Notes: generated by a model not told the origin, from the sequence alone. DNA of 64,000 nt from an uncultured Candidatus Saccharibacteria bacterium (GCA_903840315.1 CAIMFK010000011.1:1-64000); one strand, 5' to 3'; positions 1 through 7,219 are shown, counted from the stretch's first letter. A program made the numbers and translations.

Positions 1-141
1 CACCAATGGGTGACGCATCAGCTCCAGTAGCAATGCCAACTGAAACTCCTGCAGCCACACCTGCAGAGCCTACTATGGATAATGCTCCAGCAATGCCTGA
101 AGCACCAGTAGCACCAATGGGTGACGCATCAGCTCCAGTAG
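1..141 (+). repeat. 30-bp direct repeat within the coding tail
   Basis: Bases 1-30 and 112-141 are identical, with a period of 111 bases, which keeps the reading frame (37 codons). The repeat encodes PMGDASAPV within the Pro/Ala-rich tail. Perfect nucleotide identity over 30 bases suggests a recent internal duplication or ongoing slippage, so this protein probably varies in length between strains. Confidence 0.85.
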
Positions 142-170
142 ATGACAGTACTCAAAATCCAATGGTCTAA
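1..170 (+). CDS. C-terminal end of a Pro/Ala/Met-rich protein (5' truncated)
   Basis: The window opens inside a plus-strand reading frame that ends with TAA at 168-170. The visible 55 residues are low complexity, made of Pro, Ala, Met, Thr and acidic residues, and contain the block PMGDASAPV twice. The tail looks disordered, like the end of a surface-exposed or linker-rich protein. The N-terminal part lies outside the window, so the family cannot be named. A strong hairpin terminator follows 24 bases after the stop. The frame is supported by the in-register amino-acid repeat and the terminator, but function is unknown. Confidence 0.6.
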   Translation, partial: PMGDASAPVAMPTETPAATPAEPTMDNAPAMPEAPVAPMGDASAPVDDSTQNPMV

Positions 171-188
171 AAAAGATTTTATCTTTTT

Positions 189-220
189 AAAAAACCGTCG
201 ATTATTTCGACGGTTTTTTT
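189..220. terminator. Bidirectional rho-independent terminator
   Basis: A 7-bp perfect stem (195-201 with 207-213) with a 5-base loop is flanked by an A-tract (189-194) and a T-tract (214-220). It can therefore stop transcription from both sides. It serves the partial plus-strand gene ending at 170 and the minus-strand gene whose stop codon is at 219-221. Confidence 0.85.
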
Positions 221-1052
221 AATCTACAATATCTAGAAGTTTTTCTTTTCTGCTATTTAAATTAGGGGTAGCAGTTATTGTGCTCTTAGGATAGTTTAAC
301 TCCAAAAAACATTCTCTTATCACTATTTCTGAAATGTTCTTTTCGAAACTATTTATTCTAATATCCGGGTCAACCTCAACTAATATAATATCTTTTTTGC
401 GGACAGCATCAATGTGAGCATGCCTTGAATTTTTAACCTGTATTTTATGTGAAGGCATTTTTACGCCCCAATAATCAGAAAATATACTGATATCCCAGCC
501 TCGGTCAACTGAGCTTCCATGCCTGTTTTTTCTATCCTGACTTATTAAAGATAGAGTTGGATACCAATTTTCAGAACCAATTTCTTGAATTGAAATTCTT
601 TCTAGAAGAGATAGTATAGCAAACTCACCAAGAACACCCTTTAAATCACAGGTATCTTTTTCTGGTTGAGTACGATGCATTTCTTGTCTTGCAAGCGCTA
701 AATCTTGTGATATTTGTATTGTTTGTTTATAAACAGTTTCCGCTAATGACTTTGGTGGCAGTGCCTGATCCATAATCATAATTCCATCAACTGGCAGGTG
801 GGCACTTCTGATTTTTGCTTTTGCTACTAGTTCAGGGTTTTTACCACTAACTGCCAGTGATCCCAGAGCTCTCTCGTAAGAAATTTGCGCATCATCTAAA
901 TAATCGAGGCTATTATATTTATGCGCTTTTTCTAAAGCGATTTCACCAGCCCAAAACTGACCTTGAGCAGTTGAATTGTTCAAATGGCTCCGGGCTTGCT
1001 TATAATTACTCTTATTGTCAAGATAAGTTCTTAATACCGCTAAATCACTCAT
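219..1052 (-). CDS. Hypothetical protein with a PD-(D/E)XK nuclease-like C-terminal half
   Basis: A 277-residue soluble protein that I do not recognise by family. The N-terminal half is helical. The C-terminal half carries an ordered set of residues resembling a PD-(D/E)XK fold: a Glu in the helix GVLGEFAILSLLER, an Asp in DRGWDISIF, and a following strand with KIQVKNS, i.e. the E ... D ... QxK arrangement. This is a pattern match by eye, not a domain search. Start ATG at 1052; a plausible promoter lies just upstream on the minus strand (TTGTAA at 1090-1085, 17-base spacer, CATAAT at 1067-1062), leaving only 9 bases before the start. It is divergent from the dioxygenase gene. Possible roles include DNA repair or restriction. 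Confidence 0.6.
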   Translation of the reverse strand: MSDLAVLRTYLDNKSNYKQARSHLNNSTAQGQFWAGEIALEKAHKYNSLDYLDDAQISYERALGSLAVSGKNPELVAKAKIRSAHLPVDGIMIMDQALPPKSLAETVYKQTIQISQDLALARQEMHRTQPEKDTCDLKGVLGEFAILSLLERISIQEIGSENWYPTLSLISQDRKNRHGSSVDRGWDISIFSDYWGVKMPSHKIQVKNSRHAHIDAVRKKDIILVEVDPDIRINSFEKNISEIVIRECFLELNYPKSTITATPNLNSRKEKLLDIVD

Positions 1053-1131
1053 AAAGATAGTATTATGCCACTTTAGCTTATATTTTACAATCCTTAATAT
1101 AGGTGGCGGTAATTGTTATATACTTTATTCA

Positions 1132-1947
1132 ATGGAAAAAATCACGAGACTTGAAAAAATTCTCACCCCCAGCCCCAGAATGCCTGTAATTTTTGTAGGC
1201 CATGGCAATCCAATGAATGCTATTGCAGATAATAATTTTACTAGAAACTGGAAAAAATTAGGGAATCAATTACCCGATGCTCAAGCCATAGTAGTAATAA
1301 GTGCTCATTGGCTGACGAGGGGAACCCATGTTACTAATGCTCCTAAACAAGAGATAATTTATGACTTCTATGGTTTTCCTGAGGAGTTATACAACGTCAA
1401 ATTTGAAGCTAATGGTGACCCCAAAATTGCCAAATTATTAAAGGAGTACTTAATTAAATATGAGGCCAAACTAGACAACACCTGGGGTCTTGATCACGGC
1501 ACTTGGTCGGTATTGAATCACTTAAATCTTAATAAAAAAATTCCAGTTCTCCAAATAAGCCTAGACGTTGGCGCAACACTTGAGCAGGTTGTAGATACAT
1601 TTAAGCTGTTAAGACCGTTAAGAGACAAAGGTGTAATATTTATTGGGAGCGGAAATATTGTTCATAACTTGGGAATGGTAGATTTTGGTGGTAAACCTCA
1701 GGATTGGGCTATGAAATACGATGATAAAATAAAAGACGTTATCATCAACAAAGATATTAAGAGCCTTGTTAATCCATTGAAAATTGACTACACGGGTAAA
1801 TTTGCAATACCGACTGATGATCACTACAGGCCAATGCTGGCATCGATGGGGCTTCTTTATGAAGGCGAGATGATTAACTACTTTAATGAAGAGATAGATT
1901 TGGGAAGCATAGGCATGAGATCGTTTTTAACCGGTAGTGTTAATTAG
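1132..1947 (+). CDS. ygiD: DODA-type extradiol dioxygenase, LigB/YgiD family
   Basis: A 271-residue member of the LigB-like extradiol ring-cleavage dioxygenases (4,5-DOPA dioxygenase group). The N-terminus has the typical opening MPVIFVGHGNPMNAI (His24) followed by VVISAHW (His59). Further conserved stretches GSGNIVHNLG and DDHYRPML supply the other expected metal-binding or catalytic His residues. The length matches YgiD (about 260-270 aa). In this family a divalent metal opens catechol rings; the natural substrate here is unknown and may not be DOPA. A TATACT box at 1119-1124 sits 7 bases before the ATG and no Shine-Dalgarno is visible, so the mRNA may be leaderless. Its stop overlaps the convergent neighbour by 4 bases. 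Confidence 0.88.
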   Translation: MEKITRLEKILTPSPRMPVIFVGHGNPMNAIADNNFTRNWKKLGNQLPDAQAIVVISAHWLTRGTHVTNAPKQEIIYDFYGFPEELYNVKFEANGDPKIAKLLKEYLIKYEAKLDNTWGLDHGTWSVLNHLNLNKKIPVLQISLDVGATLEQVVDTFKLLRPLRDKGVIFIGSGNIVHNLGMVDFGGKPQDWAMKYDDKIKDVIINKDIKSLVNPLKIDYTGKFAIPTDDHYRPMLASMGLLYEGEMINYFNEEIDLGSIGMRSFLTGSVN

Positions 1948-2423
1948 CCTTCTGCTTTGGAAAATGGTTGAAGGGTAGGGTTCCATCCTATTTCTTGTCG
2001 CATATTATTGAGCTCTCTTACTAAAAGCTCATTATTATCATCAATCTTATTGTTCTGCAGAAGCTTAGTTTTGGTAAAACTACAATATGCAGAAACTAGC
2101 ACCAACGAGTGATCTAAAATGTCTCCTTCCTTATCAACCTTGACCAAATAGTAGTCATCTTCACCGCCAAAATTACATGTAGATTTATGAGCAATAATAG
2201 GCAATTCGGCATTTAAGCTTGTTTTTAGGCCAGCCAAAATTAAGTGATCATAACTTGTTCCCGGCACAAAATCTTCTCTTTTTCTAAGATCAATTAATGT
2301 TTTTATTTCGCTATTATAAATACCCATTAAACCTGATTCATAAATTGCTTTGTAAGAAAATCTTAAATAGTCTGCAATTACAGGATCAGATAATATATTT
2401 CTAGTAGGTTCAGATTCAAACAT
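1944..2423 (-). CDS. Hypothetical protein, 159 aa
   Basis: A soluble, acidic protein with no motif I can assign. It has no signal peptide or membrane segment. The start ATG lies 12 bases downstream of the CCA end of tRNA-Glu on the same strand, so the two may be transcribed together and the mRNA released by tRNA 3' processing. Its 3' end overlaps the convergent dioxygenase gene by 4 bases. The protein has scattered Cys (KSTCNFGG, SAYCSF), not in a recognisable metal-binding pattern. Confidence 0.6.
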   Translation of the reverse strand: MFESEPTRNILSDPVIADYLRFSYKAIYESGLMGIYNSEIKTLIDLRKREDFVPGTSYDHLILAGLKTSLNAELPIIAHKSTCNFGGEDDYYLVKVDKEGDILDHSLVLVSAYCSFTKTKLLQNNKIDDNNELLVRELNNMRQEIGWNPTLQPFSKAEG

Positions 2424-2435
2424 GGCAAATAATAA

Positions 2436-2512
2436 TGGTGATCCTGGCGGGATTCGAACCCGCGATCTTCTGGATGAGAACCAGATATCCTAAACCGCTA
2501 GACGACAGGACC
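2436..2512 (-). tRNA. tRNA-Glu (anticodon CTC)
   Basis: Read on the minus strand, the sequence folds as a complete cloverleaf. The 7-bp acceptor stem pairs 2512-2506 with 2446-2440 and includes one G-U pair. The anticodon arm is TCTGG / loop TTCTCAT / CCAGA, giving anticodon CTC (codon GAG, Glu). The T-arm contains GGTTCGAATCC, followed by discriminator A at 2439 and an encoded CCA at 2438-2436. Confidence 0.95.
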
Positions 2513-2527
2513 GATTAAAACATATTA

Positions 2528-2546
2528 TAACAGATTATATCTGTTA
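2528..2546. promoter_or_regulatory. Perfect 8-bp-arm palindrome upstream of tRNA-Glu
   Basis: TAACAGAT (2528-2535) and ATCTGTTA (2539-2546) form a perfect inverted repeat with a 3-base spacer. It overlaps two TATAAT-like hexamers on the minus strand, just upstream of the tRNA-Glu gene. It may be an operator or simply an overlapping set of -10 elements. No regulator is identified. Confidence 0.45.
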
Positions 2547-2657
2547 ATTCATTGGTGACATTCATTACCCTATATCTAATCTAAACTATACATAAAATAT
2601 TCCTGCTTATGTTACAATAACCTTAGATAGAAAAGTCACGAAAGGATAAGATAAAAA

Positions 2658-3236
2658 ATGGCAAAGGTACTGCTGGTCGAAGACGACAACAACCTTAGAG
2701 AAATTTACCAGGCACGACTTAGTGCTGAAGGCTATCAGATCATCACCGCCAGGGATGGTGAGGAAGGCCTAGCTCAAGCCGTAAAAGAAAAGCCGGATCT
2801 TATCATTTGTGACGTTATGATGCCAAAAGTAAGTGGTTTTGAAATGTTAGACATTTTAAGGTCCACTCAGGGTATTCAAAACACAAGAGTTATCGTGATG
2901 ACAGCATTATCTCAAGCCGAGGATAAAGCTAGGGCAGAGAAATTGGGTGCAGATATGTATCTGGTAAAATCTCAAGTTACCCTTGAAGATATGGCCAGAT
3001 CAGTTAGGAATATCTTGAATCAGGATGGACACTCATTGCCTAAAACAACTGCCACTGAACCAGTAAAAGCAGAAACTACTCCAACAGCACCTGCAGAAGC
3101 ACCTGATAAGCTAGAGACTTTAATAGGCCAAGAACAAACTCGTGAAGAGGAGGATAAATCTCAACCAGAGTTATTAACTCCAGACCAAGTATCTTCAGAA
3201 GCCACAAAAGACGAATCGAATAGTCAGAACCAATAG
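2658..3236 (+). CDS. Response regulator, receiver domain with a disordered acidic tail
   Basis: Residues 1-120 form a standard CheY-like receiver: acidic pair D9/D10, phosphoacceptor D52 (ICDVMMPK), T82 and K104. The lysine is followed by Ser instead of the usual Pro. Residues 125-192 are a Pro/Glu/Thr/Ala-rich, probably disordered tail, with no DNA-binding output domain. It therefore likely acts by protein-protein contact. No partner kinase is adjacent. An extended -10 (TG-T-TACAAT, 2610-2618) and a modest ribosome site (AAAGGA at 2641-2646) precede the ATG. The next gene starts 3 bases after the stop, indicating cotranscription. A close paralogue is at 29908-30300. Confidence 0.85.
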   Translation: MAKVLLVEDDNNLREIYQARLSAEGYQIITARDGEEGLAQAVKEKPDLIICDVMMPKVSGFEMLDILRSTQGIQNTRVIVMTALSQAEDKARAEKLGADMYLVKSQVTLEDMARSVRNILNQDGHSLPKTTATEPVKAETTPTAPAEAPDKLETLIGQEQTREEEDKSQPELLTPDQVSSEATKDESNSQNQ

Positions 3237-3239
3237 CTC

Positions 3240-3887
3240 ATGAGACTAAATCAGTTTTTAGCTAAGACAACTGATCTTTCGAGGCGTAGTGCAGATCAGG
3301 CAATTGCAGATGGTCGAGTTTTGGTTAATGAACAATTAGCCAAAGTTGGTCAATCGGTGGAAGAATCAGACTCAGTAAGACTTGACGGCAAATTGCTCAG
3401 CAGCTCCATAGAAACAAAAACAATCCAACTAAATAAGCCATATGGTTATGTCGTAAGCAAGGACGGCCAAGGAAGCAAAACCATATATGAACTTCTTCCT
3501 GATGAACTTCAAAATTTAAAACCCATTGGAAGACTTGACCGAAACTCAACTGGACTTTTACTCCTAACTAATGATGGCCATTTAAACCAGACACTAAGTC
3601 ACCCGTCCCACCAAAAGGACAAGGTTTACAAAGTTTTATTGCATAAAGAATTAAGCCCTGAAGATAAAATTAAAATCGAAATGGGAGTTGAACTGGAAGA
3701 TGGCTTAAGTAGACTTAAGCTCCTCGGAGGAGGTCAAAAATGGCAAGTTACAATGGCTGAAGGCCGCAATAGACAAATAAGAAGAACTTTTGACCTATTA
3801 GGCTATAAAGTCATAAAACTCCACCGAACAAATTTTGGTGAATATCATTTAGATGATCAGAAAAGTGGAAGCTGGATTTTTGTTTAA
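3240..3887 (+). CDS. rRNA pseudouridine synthase, RsuA/RluB/RluE/RluF family
   Basis: A 215-residue protein with an N-terminal S4 RNA-binding domain (about residues 1-45, MRLNQFLAKTTDLSRRSAD) and a catalytic domain carrying the family signature GRLDRNSTGLLLLTNDG. D100 in this motif is the catalytic Asp. The later motif GRNRQIRR is also conserved. These enzymes isomerise a specific uridine of 16S or 23S rRNA; which site is modified cannot be decided here, although RluB (23S helix 89) is the most widespread in Gram-positive lineages. It follows the receiver gene by 3 bases and precedes der, so a translation-related operon is likely. Confidence 0.9.
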   Translation: MRLNQFLAKTTDLSRRSADQAIADGRVLVNEQLAKVGQSVEESDSVRLDGKLLSSSIETKTIQLNKPYGYVVSKDGQGSKTIYELLPDELQNLKPIGRLDRNSTGLLLLTNDGHLNQTLSHPSHQKDKVYKVLLHKELSPEDKIKIEMGVELEDGLSRLKLLGGGQKWQVTMAEGRNRQIRRTFDLLGYKVIKLHRTNFGEYHLDDQKSGSWIFV

Positions 3888-3907
3888 AAATCTGACATAA
3901 TATATTA

Positions 3908-5278
3908 ATGAAAAGTTTGCCTATTGTAGCAATTGTCGGAAGAGCCAATGTTGGAAAGTCCAGTCTTTTTAATTCCATACTTTCTAAAAGAGAGGTAATT
4001 GTAGCAAGAGAGTCTGGAACCACAAGAGACTCAATCAGCTCTAAAGCAAGCTGGAAGAATCAGGATTTCTGGATTGTTGATACAGCCGGAATGAAAGATG
4101 CGGAAGATGACTTCGAATTAACTATTCAGGATCAAATTACCCAAGCGGTTGATGGTGCCGATGTAATAGTTGTTGTGACTGAAGCTGGAGCCACTATAAG
4201 TGAAGAAGACAGAAGAGTTGCTAAGATGGCCCTCCGGAGCAAAAAACCTGTCATATTGGCAGTAAATAAGTCCGACGACATCAATAACAGCAGGGTTCCT
4301 GAATTTATGAAGCTTGGAATAAAAGACATCATCGAGACTTCTGCTGCTCAAAACAGAAATATACATGTATTGCTCGATTCAATTATAAAACTAATTCCTG
4401 AAGCAAAAGCTGATGCTCCTGATAATCTGCTTAGGGTAGCGCTTATAGGGAGGCCAAATGTCGGAAAATCCCATCTATTCAATAGTCTTTCTAAAAAACA
4501 ACAGGCAATTGTGGCCAACGTTGCCGGTACCACCAGAGATATTAACCGAAACGTAGTTAGATATCATGATAGGGATATAGAAATTCTTGATACGGCTGGT
4601 ATTAGAAAAGCAAGCAAGATAGAGAAGGGAATTGAATACTTTAGCTATTTGAGAACTTTACACGCCATTGATCAGGCTGATATCTGTCTACTCCTTATGA
4701 CTGCTGATGAACTTAATGTTGCCGTGGATCAAAAAATTGCCGGCATGATAAAAGAAGCGGGCAAGGGGCTTATTCTAGTCGTTTCAAAGTGGGATGCAGT
4801 TGAGGAAAAAACTCCATTCACCAGAGACGAATTAGCGGCTCAGATTTCGCATACTTTTGATTTTATAGCTTGGGCACCATTAATCTTTACAAGTTCGGTT
4901 ACTGGACAGAACGTTACAAAGATTTTTGAAATAGTTACTCAAGTTGAAGAAACCAGAAAGCAAAGAATTGCTACTAAGGACCTAAATAGATGGCTTCAAG
5001 ATGTTATCGAGAAGCATCCTCCCGCAGGACTCAAAAACAGGATGCCAAAATTGAACTACATGGTTCAGGAGTCGGATAATGAATGTCCTAGCTTCAAAAT
5101 CTTTGGTAGTAGTACTAAATTCATCCACTGGAGCTATAGAAGATACATGGAAAAAAACCTGAGATACAAATATGACTTTACTGGAACTCCAATACAGCTA
5201 TGGTTCATTGAGAAGCACGTTGCTCATAAACACGGCCAAAGTCCAACTTATGGTAAGGAAAAAATACCAAAAAAATAA
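3908..5278 (+). CDS. der: Ribosome biogenesis GTPase Der (EngA)
   Basis: A 456-residue GTPase with two tandem G domains, the hallmark of Der. The P-loops are GRANVGKSS near residue 11 and GRPNVGKSH near residue 181. Both G domains carry DTAG, and NKSD and SKWD serve as the base-recognition motifs. A KH-like domain occupies the C-terminal 115 residues. Der is required for maturation of the large ribosomal subunit. A CATAAT/TAATAT element lies 4-6 bases before the ATG and no Shine-Dalgarno is seen, so a leaderless transcript is possible, or translation may follow from the upstream gene 20 bases away. Confidence 0.96.
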   Translation: MKSLPIVAIVGRANVGKSSLFNSILSKREVIVARESGTTRDSISSKASWKNQDFWIVDTAGMKDAEDDFELTIQDQITQAVDGADVIVVVTEAGATISEEDRRVAKMALRSKKPVILAVNKSDDINNSRVPEFMKLGIKDIIETSAAQNRNIHVLLDSIIKLIPEAKADAPDNLLRVALIGRPNVGKSHLFNSLSKKQQAIVANVAGTTRDINRNVVRYHDRDIEILDTAGIRKASKIEKGIEYFSYLRTLHAIDQADICLLLMTADELNVAVDQKIAGMIKEAGKGLILVVSKWDAVEEKTPFTRDELAAQISHTFDFIAWAPLIFTSSVTGQNVTKIFEIVTQVEETRKQRIATKDLNRWLQDVIEKHPPAGLKNRMPKLNYMVQESDNECPSFKIFGSSTKFIHWSYRRYMEKNLRYKYDFTGTPIQLWFIEKHVAHKHGQSPTYGKEKIPKK

Positions 5279-5366
5279 AAAGATAGCTATACTCTAAATA
5301 GATATGGCCTTATTTCAAAGAAAACAACCCGACGTTCAATCTAGTGCTCCTTTATATACTTTAAGC

Positions 5367-5942
5367 ATGTCTAAAGCGTTTTTGATTGTCGGATTAGGTA
5401 ATGTTGGTGCCGAATTCGATAACACTAGGCACAACATAGGGTTTCGGGCTATAGATAAGTTCTTTGAAGATCAAGAATTCAGTAATTGGATTAATAAGAA
5501 AGACATGAATTGTCTCATCGCCGATAAAAATATTGCTGATACAAAGGTATACCTTATTAAGCCAACTACTATGATGAATCTAAGTGGTGAAGCAGTCCAA
5601 AAGATTAGTAACTTTTATAAAATTGATAATTCAAAAATAGTAGTTGTCTATGACGAACTAGATATAAATTTTGGTAATATTCGAATAACAAGGGGAGGAT
5701 CTAGCGCCGGTCATAATGGAGTAAAGTCACTAATTCAACATATTGGAGAGGATTTCGGAAGGATCAGAATTGGTGTAGGGCCAAAAAATCCACCTCAAAT
5801 CGATAGTGCAGATTTTGTTCTTGGAAGATTCTCAAATAATGAAGAAGATCTAATGAAAGCTCTATTAAATGAAACCTCTAGCCTCATAACCGAAACTATT
5901 TTTAGTGACACTCTACCTAGCGAAACAAGAAAGTTTATTTGA
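5367..5942 (+). CDS. pth: Peptidyl-tRNA hydrolase
   Basis: Pth releases tRNA from peptidyl-tRNAs that drop off the ribosome. The core begins KAFLIVGLGNVG and continues with NTRHNIGF, which holds the catalytic His, then KPTTMMNLSGEAV, VVYDELDINFG and GGSSAGHNGVKS, all typical. The start is ambiguous. An in-frame ATG at 5304 would add a 21-residue low-complexity extension. ATG 5367 gives 191 residues, the usual family length, and has a TATACT box exactly 6 bases upstream (5355-5360), the spacing seen before several other genes here. I therefore prefer 5367. A second TATACT at 5288-5293 precedes the longer form. Confidence 0.93.
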   Translation: MSKAFLIVGLGNVGAEFDNTRHNIGFRAIDKFFEDQEFSNWINKKDMNCLIADKNIADTKVYLIKPTTMMNLSGEAVQKISNFYKIDNSKIVVVYDELDINFGNIRITRGGSSAGHNGVKSLIQHIGEDFGRIRIGVGPKNPPQIDSADFVLGRFSNNEEDLMKALLNETSSLITETIFSDTLPSETRKFI

Positions 5943-5943
5943 A

Positions 5944-6432
5944 TTAATTGGCCAGAAAATCTTGGGTAGTTAGATCGATTGGCAACTTAGTCTTATTATC
6001 GTAGTAAATAGGTATTTCGATTTGAGCCGGGTGAGGAGTCTTAATTAGATTTGTGGTGTTCAGATAATAATTTATTGCGTTTGAATTATTTGTTTCGAGT
6101 AATTTTTTGATCTCATATTGTGAGGATAACAATAATCGGTTACATGTATTATCTGATGTGTCAGTTAAATAAACTGGGTAGAAATCTATGCCGCTAACAT
6201 TTGTAGTTGAACCGACTGAAGTTTTCTGTTTATTTAAATAATTACCACATGTATTATTCAAGAATACTCCCGTAGATAAAGTGGTTAATTTGCCTGCACT
6301 ACTTTGCTGGATTGTTAACAAAATCACACCAATAAAAGCTATATTTAGTGCTACTGATAATATTATTCCAGTCCTAATTAAATTTACCTTATTTAAATAG
6401 ACTATTTTGTTATTTGATTTTTTATTTTTCAT
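5944..6432 (-). CDS. Hypothetical single-pass membrane protein, 162 aa
   Basis: A basic N-terminus is followed by one hydrophobic segment at about residues 18-43 and then an exported, Asn/Thr-rich domain of roughly 115 residues. The exported part contains two Cys (NNTCGNYLN and DNTCNRLL) that could form a disulfide. The topology is an N-in signal anchor. It has no recognisable enzymatic motif. It is convergent with pth, with its stop 1 base from that gene's end. A ribosome site (AAAGG) lies upstream of the ATG, and TATAAT-like boxes are present further out. Confidence 0.65.
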   Translation of the reverse strand: MKNKKSNNKIVYLNKVNLIRTGIILSVALNIAFIGVILLTIQQSSAGKLTTLSTGVFLNNTCGNYLNKQKTSVGSTTNVSGIDFYPVYLTDTSDNTCNRLLLSSQYEIKKLLETNNSNAINYYLNTTNLIKTPHPAQIEIPIYYDNKTKLPIDLTTQDFLAN

Positions 6433-6518
6433 ATTTGTAACCTTTTATAATATTCATAAACATTATATACCAATGATGTTTAAGTTTATATGGTTCGATA
6501 AATAACGAATTTAATAAC

Positions 6519-6863
6519 AAAAAAATGCCCAGAAATGAACAAACCTCCAGAGGGGGTGGGCACCGCTGGAGGTTTGATAACACCCTTCAACCCACCACAG
6601 CAGAAGCATCGAGCGCTACAAATAATGTCGTCGTGCCGGTCATAATGACCATCTTTTGGACTCGCTGACCCACATAGGGTCCTCTGTAACCAGAGGGAAG
6701 TTAAAGGGATTAGTTTACTTTAGAGAGTTATGTTTTTTTACGAACATAGCCGATTCATCAGTGGAGGGTAACAACTTTTGTAAAGGCACTCTCTAAAGCA
6801 ATCTAACAAATTGTTAGAATAGGGGTTATAAGGTACGAAGCTTTAGAAATATAAAGCTTACGA
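6519..6863 (-). ncRNA. Structured RNA gene of unidentified family, about 345 nt
   Basis: This otherwise gene-free stretch has its own near-consensus minus-strand promoter (6870-6898) and ends in a run of seven T (read on minus) at 6525-6519. Between them lie many perfect helices: 6838-6845/6852-6859 (8 bp), 6802-6808/6812-6818 (7 bp), 6718-6728/6788-6798 (11 bp, enclosing 6729-6734/6743-6748), 6681-6686/6691-6696, 6668-6671/6677-6680, 6638-6642/6646-6650 and 6540-6550/6566-6576 (11 bp). It lacks the tRNA-like end of tmRNA, the paired P4 core of RNase P RNA and the SRP RNA apical motif. The 5' end is estimated from promoter spacing. Strand and existence are well supported; the function is unknown. 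Confidence 0.75.
6526..6576 (-). terminator. 3' hairpin/pseudoknot terminator of the structured RNA
   Basis: An 11-bp perfect stem (6540-6550 with 6566-6576) has a 15-base loop. Six loop bases (6557-6562) are perfectly complementary to 6526-6531, which directly precede the T7 run on the minus strand. This gives either an H-type pseudoknot or two mutually influencing helices, one of which abuts the U-tract as an intrinsic terminator would. Confidence 0.65.
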
Positions 6864-6869
6864 ATTGCA

Positions 6870-6898
6870 ATATTATCAAATAAGTGTTCAAATGTCAA
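6870..6898 (-). promoter_or_regulatory. Promoter of the structured RNA
   Basis: Read on the minus strand: TTGACA (6898-6893), a 17-base spacer, and TAATAT (6875-6870). The -35 is a perfect sigma-70 consensus and the spacing is optimal. This is one of the strongest promoters in the window. Initiation is expected near 6863. Confidence 0.85.
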
Positions 6899-6965
6899 TA
6901 CTTTTATATATATTTGTAATCTTGTCAAATTGGTAATGCTAGCACTTTATTAGTAATATATAGGT

Positions 6966-7139
6966 ATGAACTCAAAATTTGTAATATATACACTAATTTT
7001 TTTATTTTCGAGCCTATTCTTCTGGATTGGAAGTAAATTATTTGGAGGTGGTGTTTTTGGACTATGGAGCAATGTTTTTGGATTCATTGGTTGTTTTATA
7101 GGTATATATGTATGGTATAAATTCATTAAGGACTTGTAA
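6966..7139 (+). CDS. Small hydrophobic membrane protein, 57 aa
   Basis: An open frame of 57 codons from ATG 6966 to TAA 7137-7139. The product is almost entirely hydrophobic, with two predicted membrane segments (about residues 5-21 and 28-50), a Gly-rich turn (LFGGGVFG) and a basic C-terminus (WYKFIKDL). Codon use and composition look like genuine coding sequence, and nothing else explains the stretch. No family is recognised. It stands between the structured RNA gene (divergent) and topA (same strand, 80 bases downstream). The ribosome site is weak (TATAGG directly upstream). Confidence 0.6.
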   Translation: MNSKFVIYTLIFLFSSLFFWIGSKLFGGGVFGLWSNVFGFIGCFIGIYVWYKFIKDL

Positions 7140-7219
7140 TCAAAAGCTTGCATTTCTTGAATTCCTAAAGTAACCTTACATTCTATATATATAAATTAAC
7201 CATAAGCTAAAGAGATTTA

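Noticed and set aside
6551-6570. T-box riboswitch, because the plus strand has GGGTGGGCACCGC, close to the T-box antiterminator motif
   Set aside because: It has an extra base, lies at the wrong end of the element, has no specifier loop or downstream synthetase gene, and the strand is opposite to the inferred RNA.
6519-6863. RNase P RNA, because plus-strand bases near 6819-6836 closely resemble a stretch of E. coli RNase P RNA around P15-P17
   Set aside because: The promoter and U-run place the transcript on the other strand, the resembling part is in a poorly conserved helix, and the universally conserved P4 strands could not be found on either strand.
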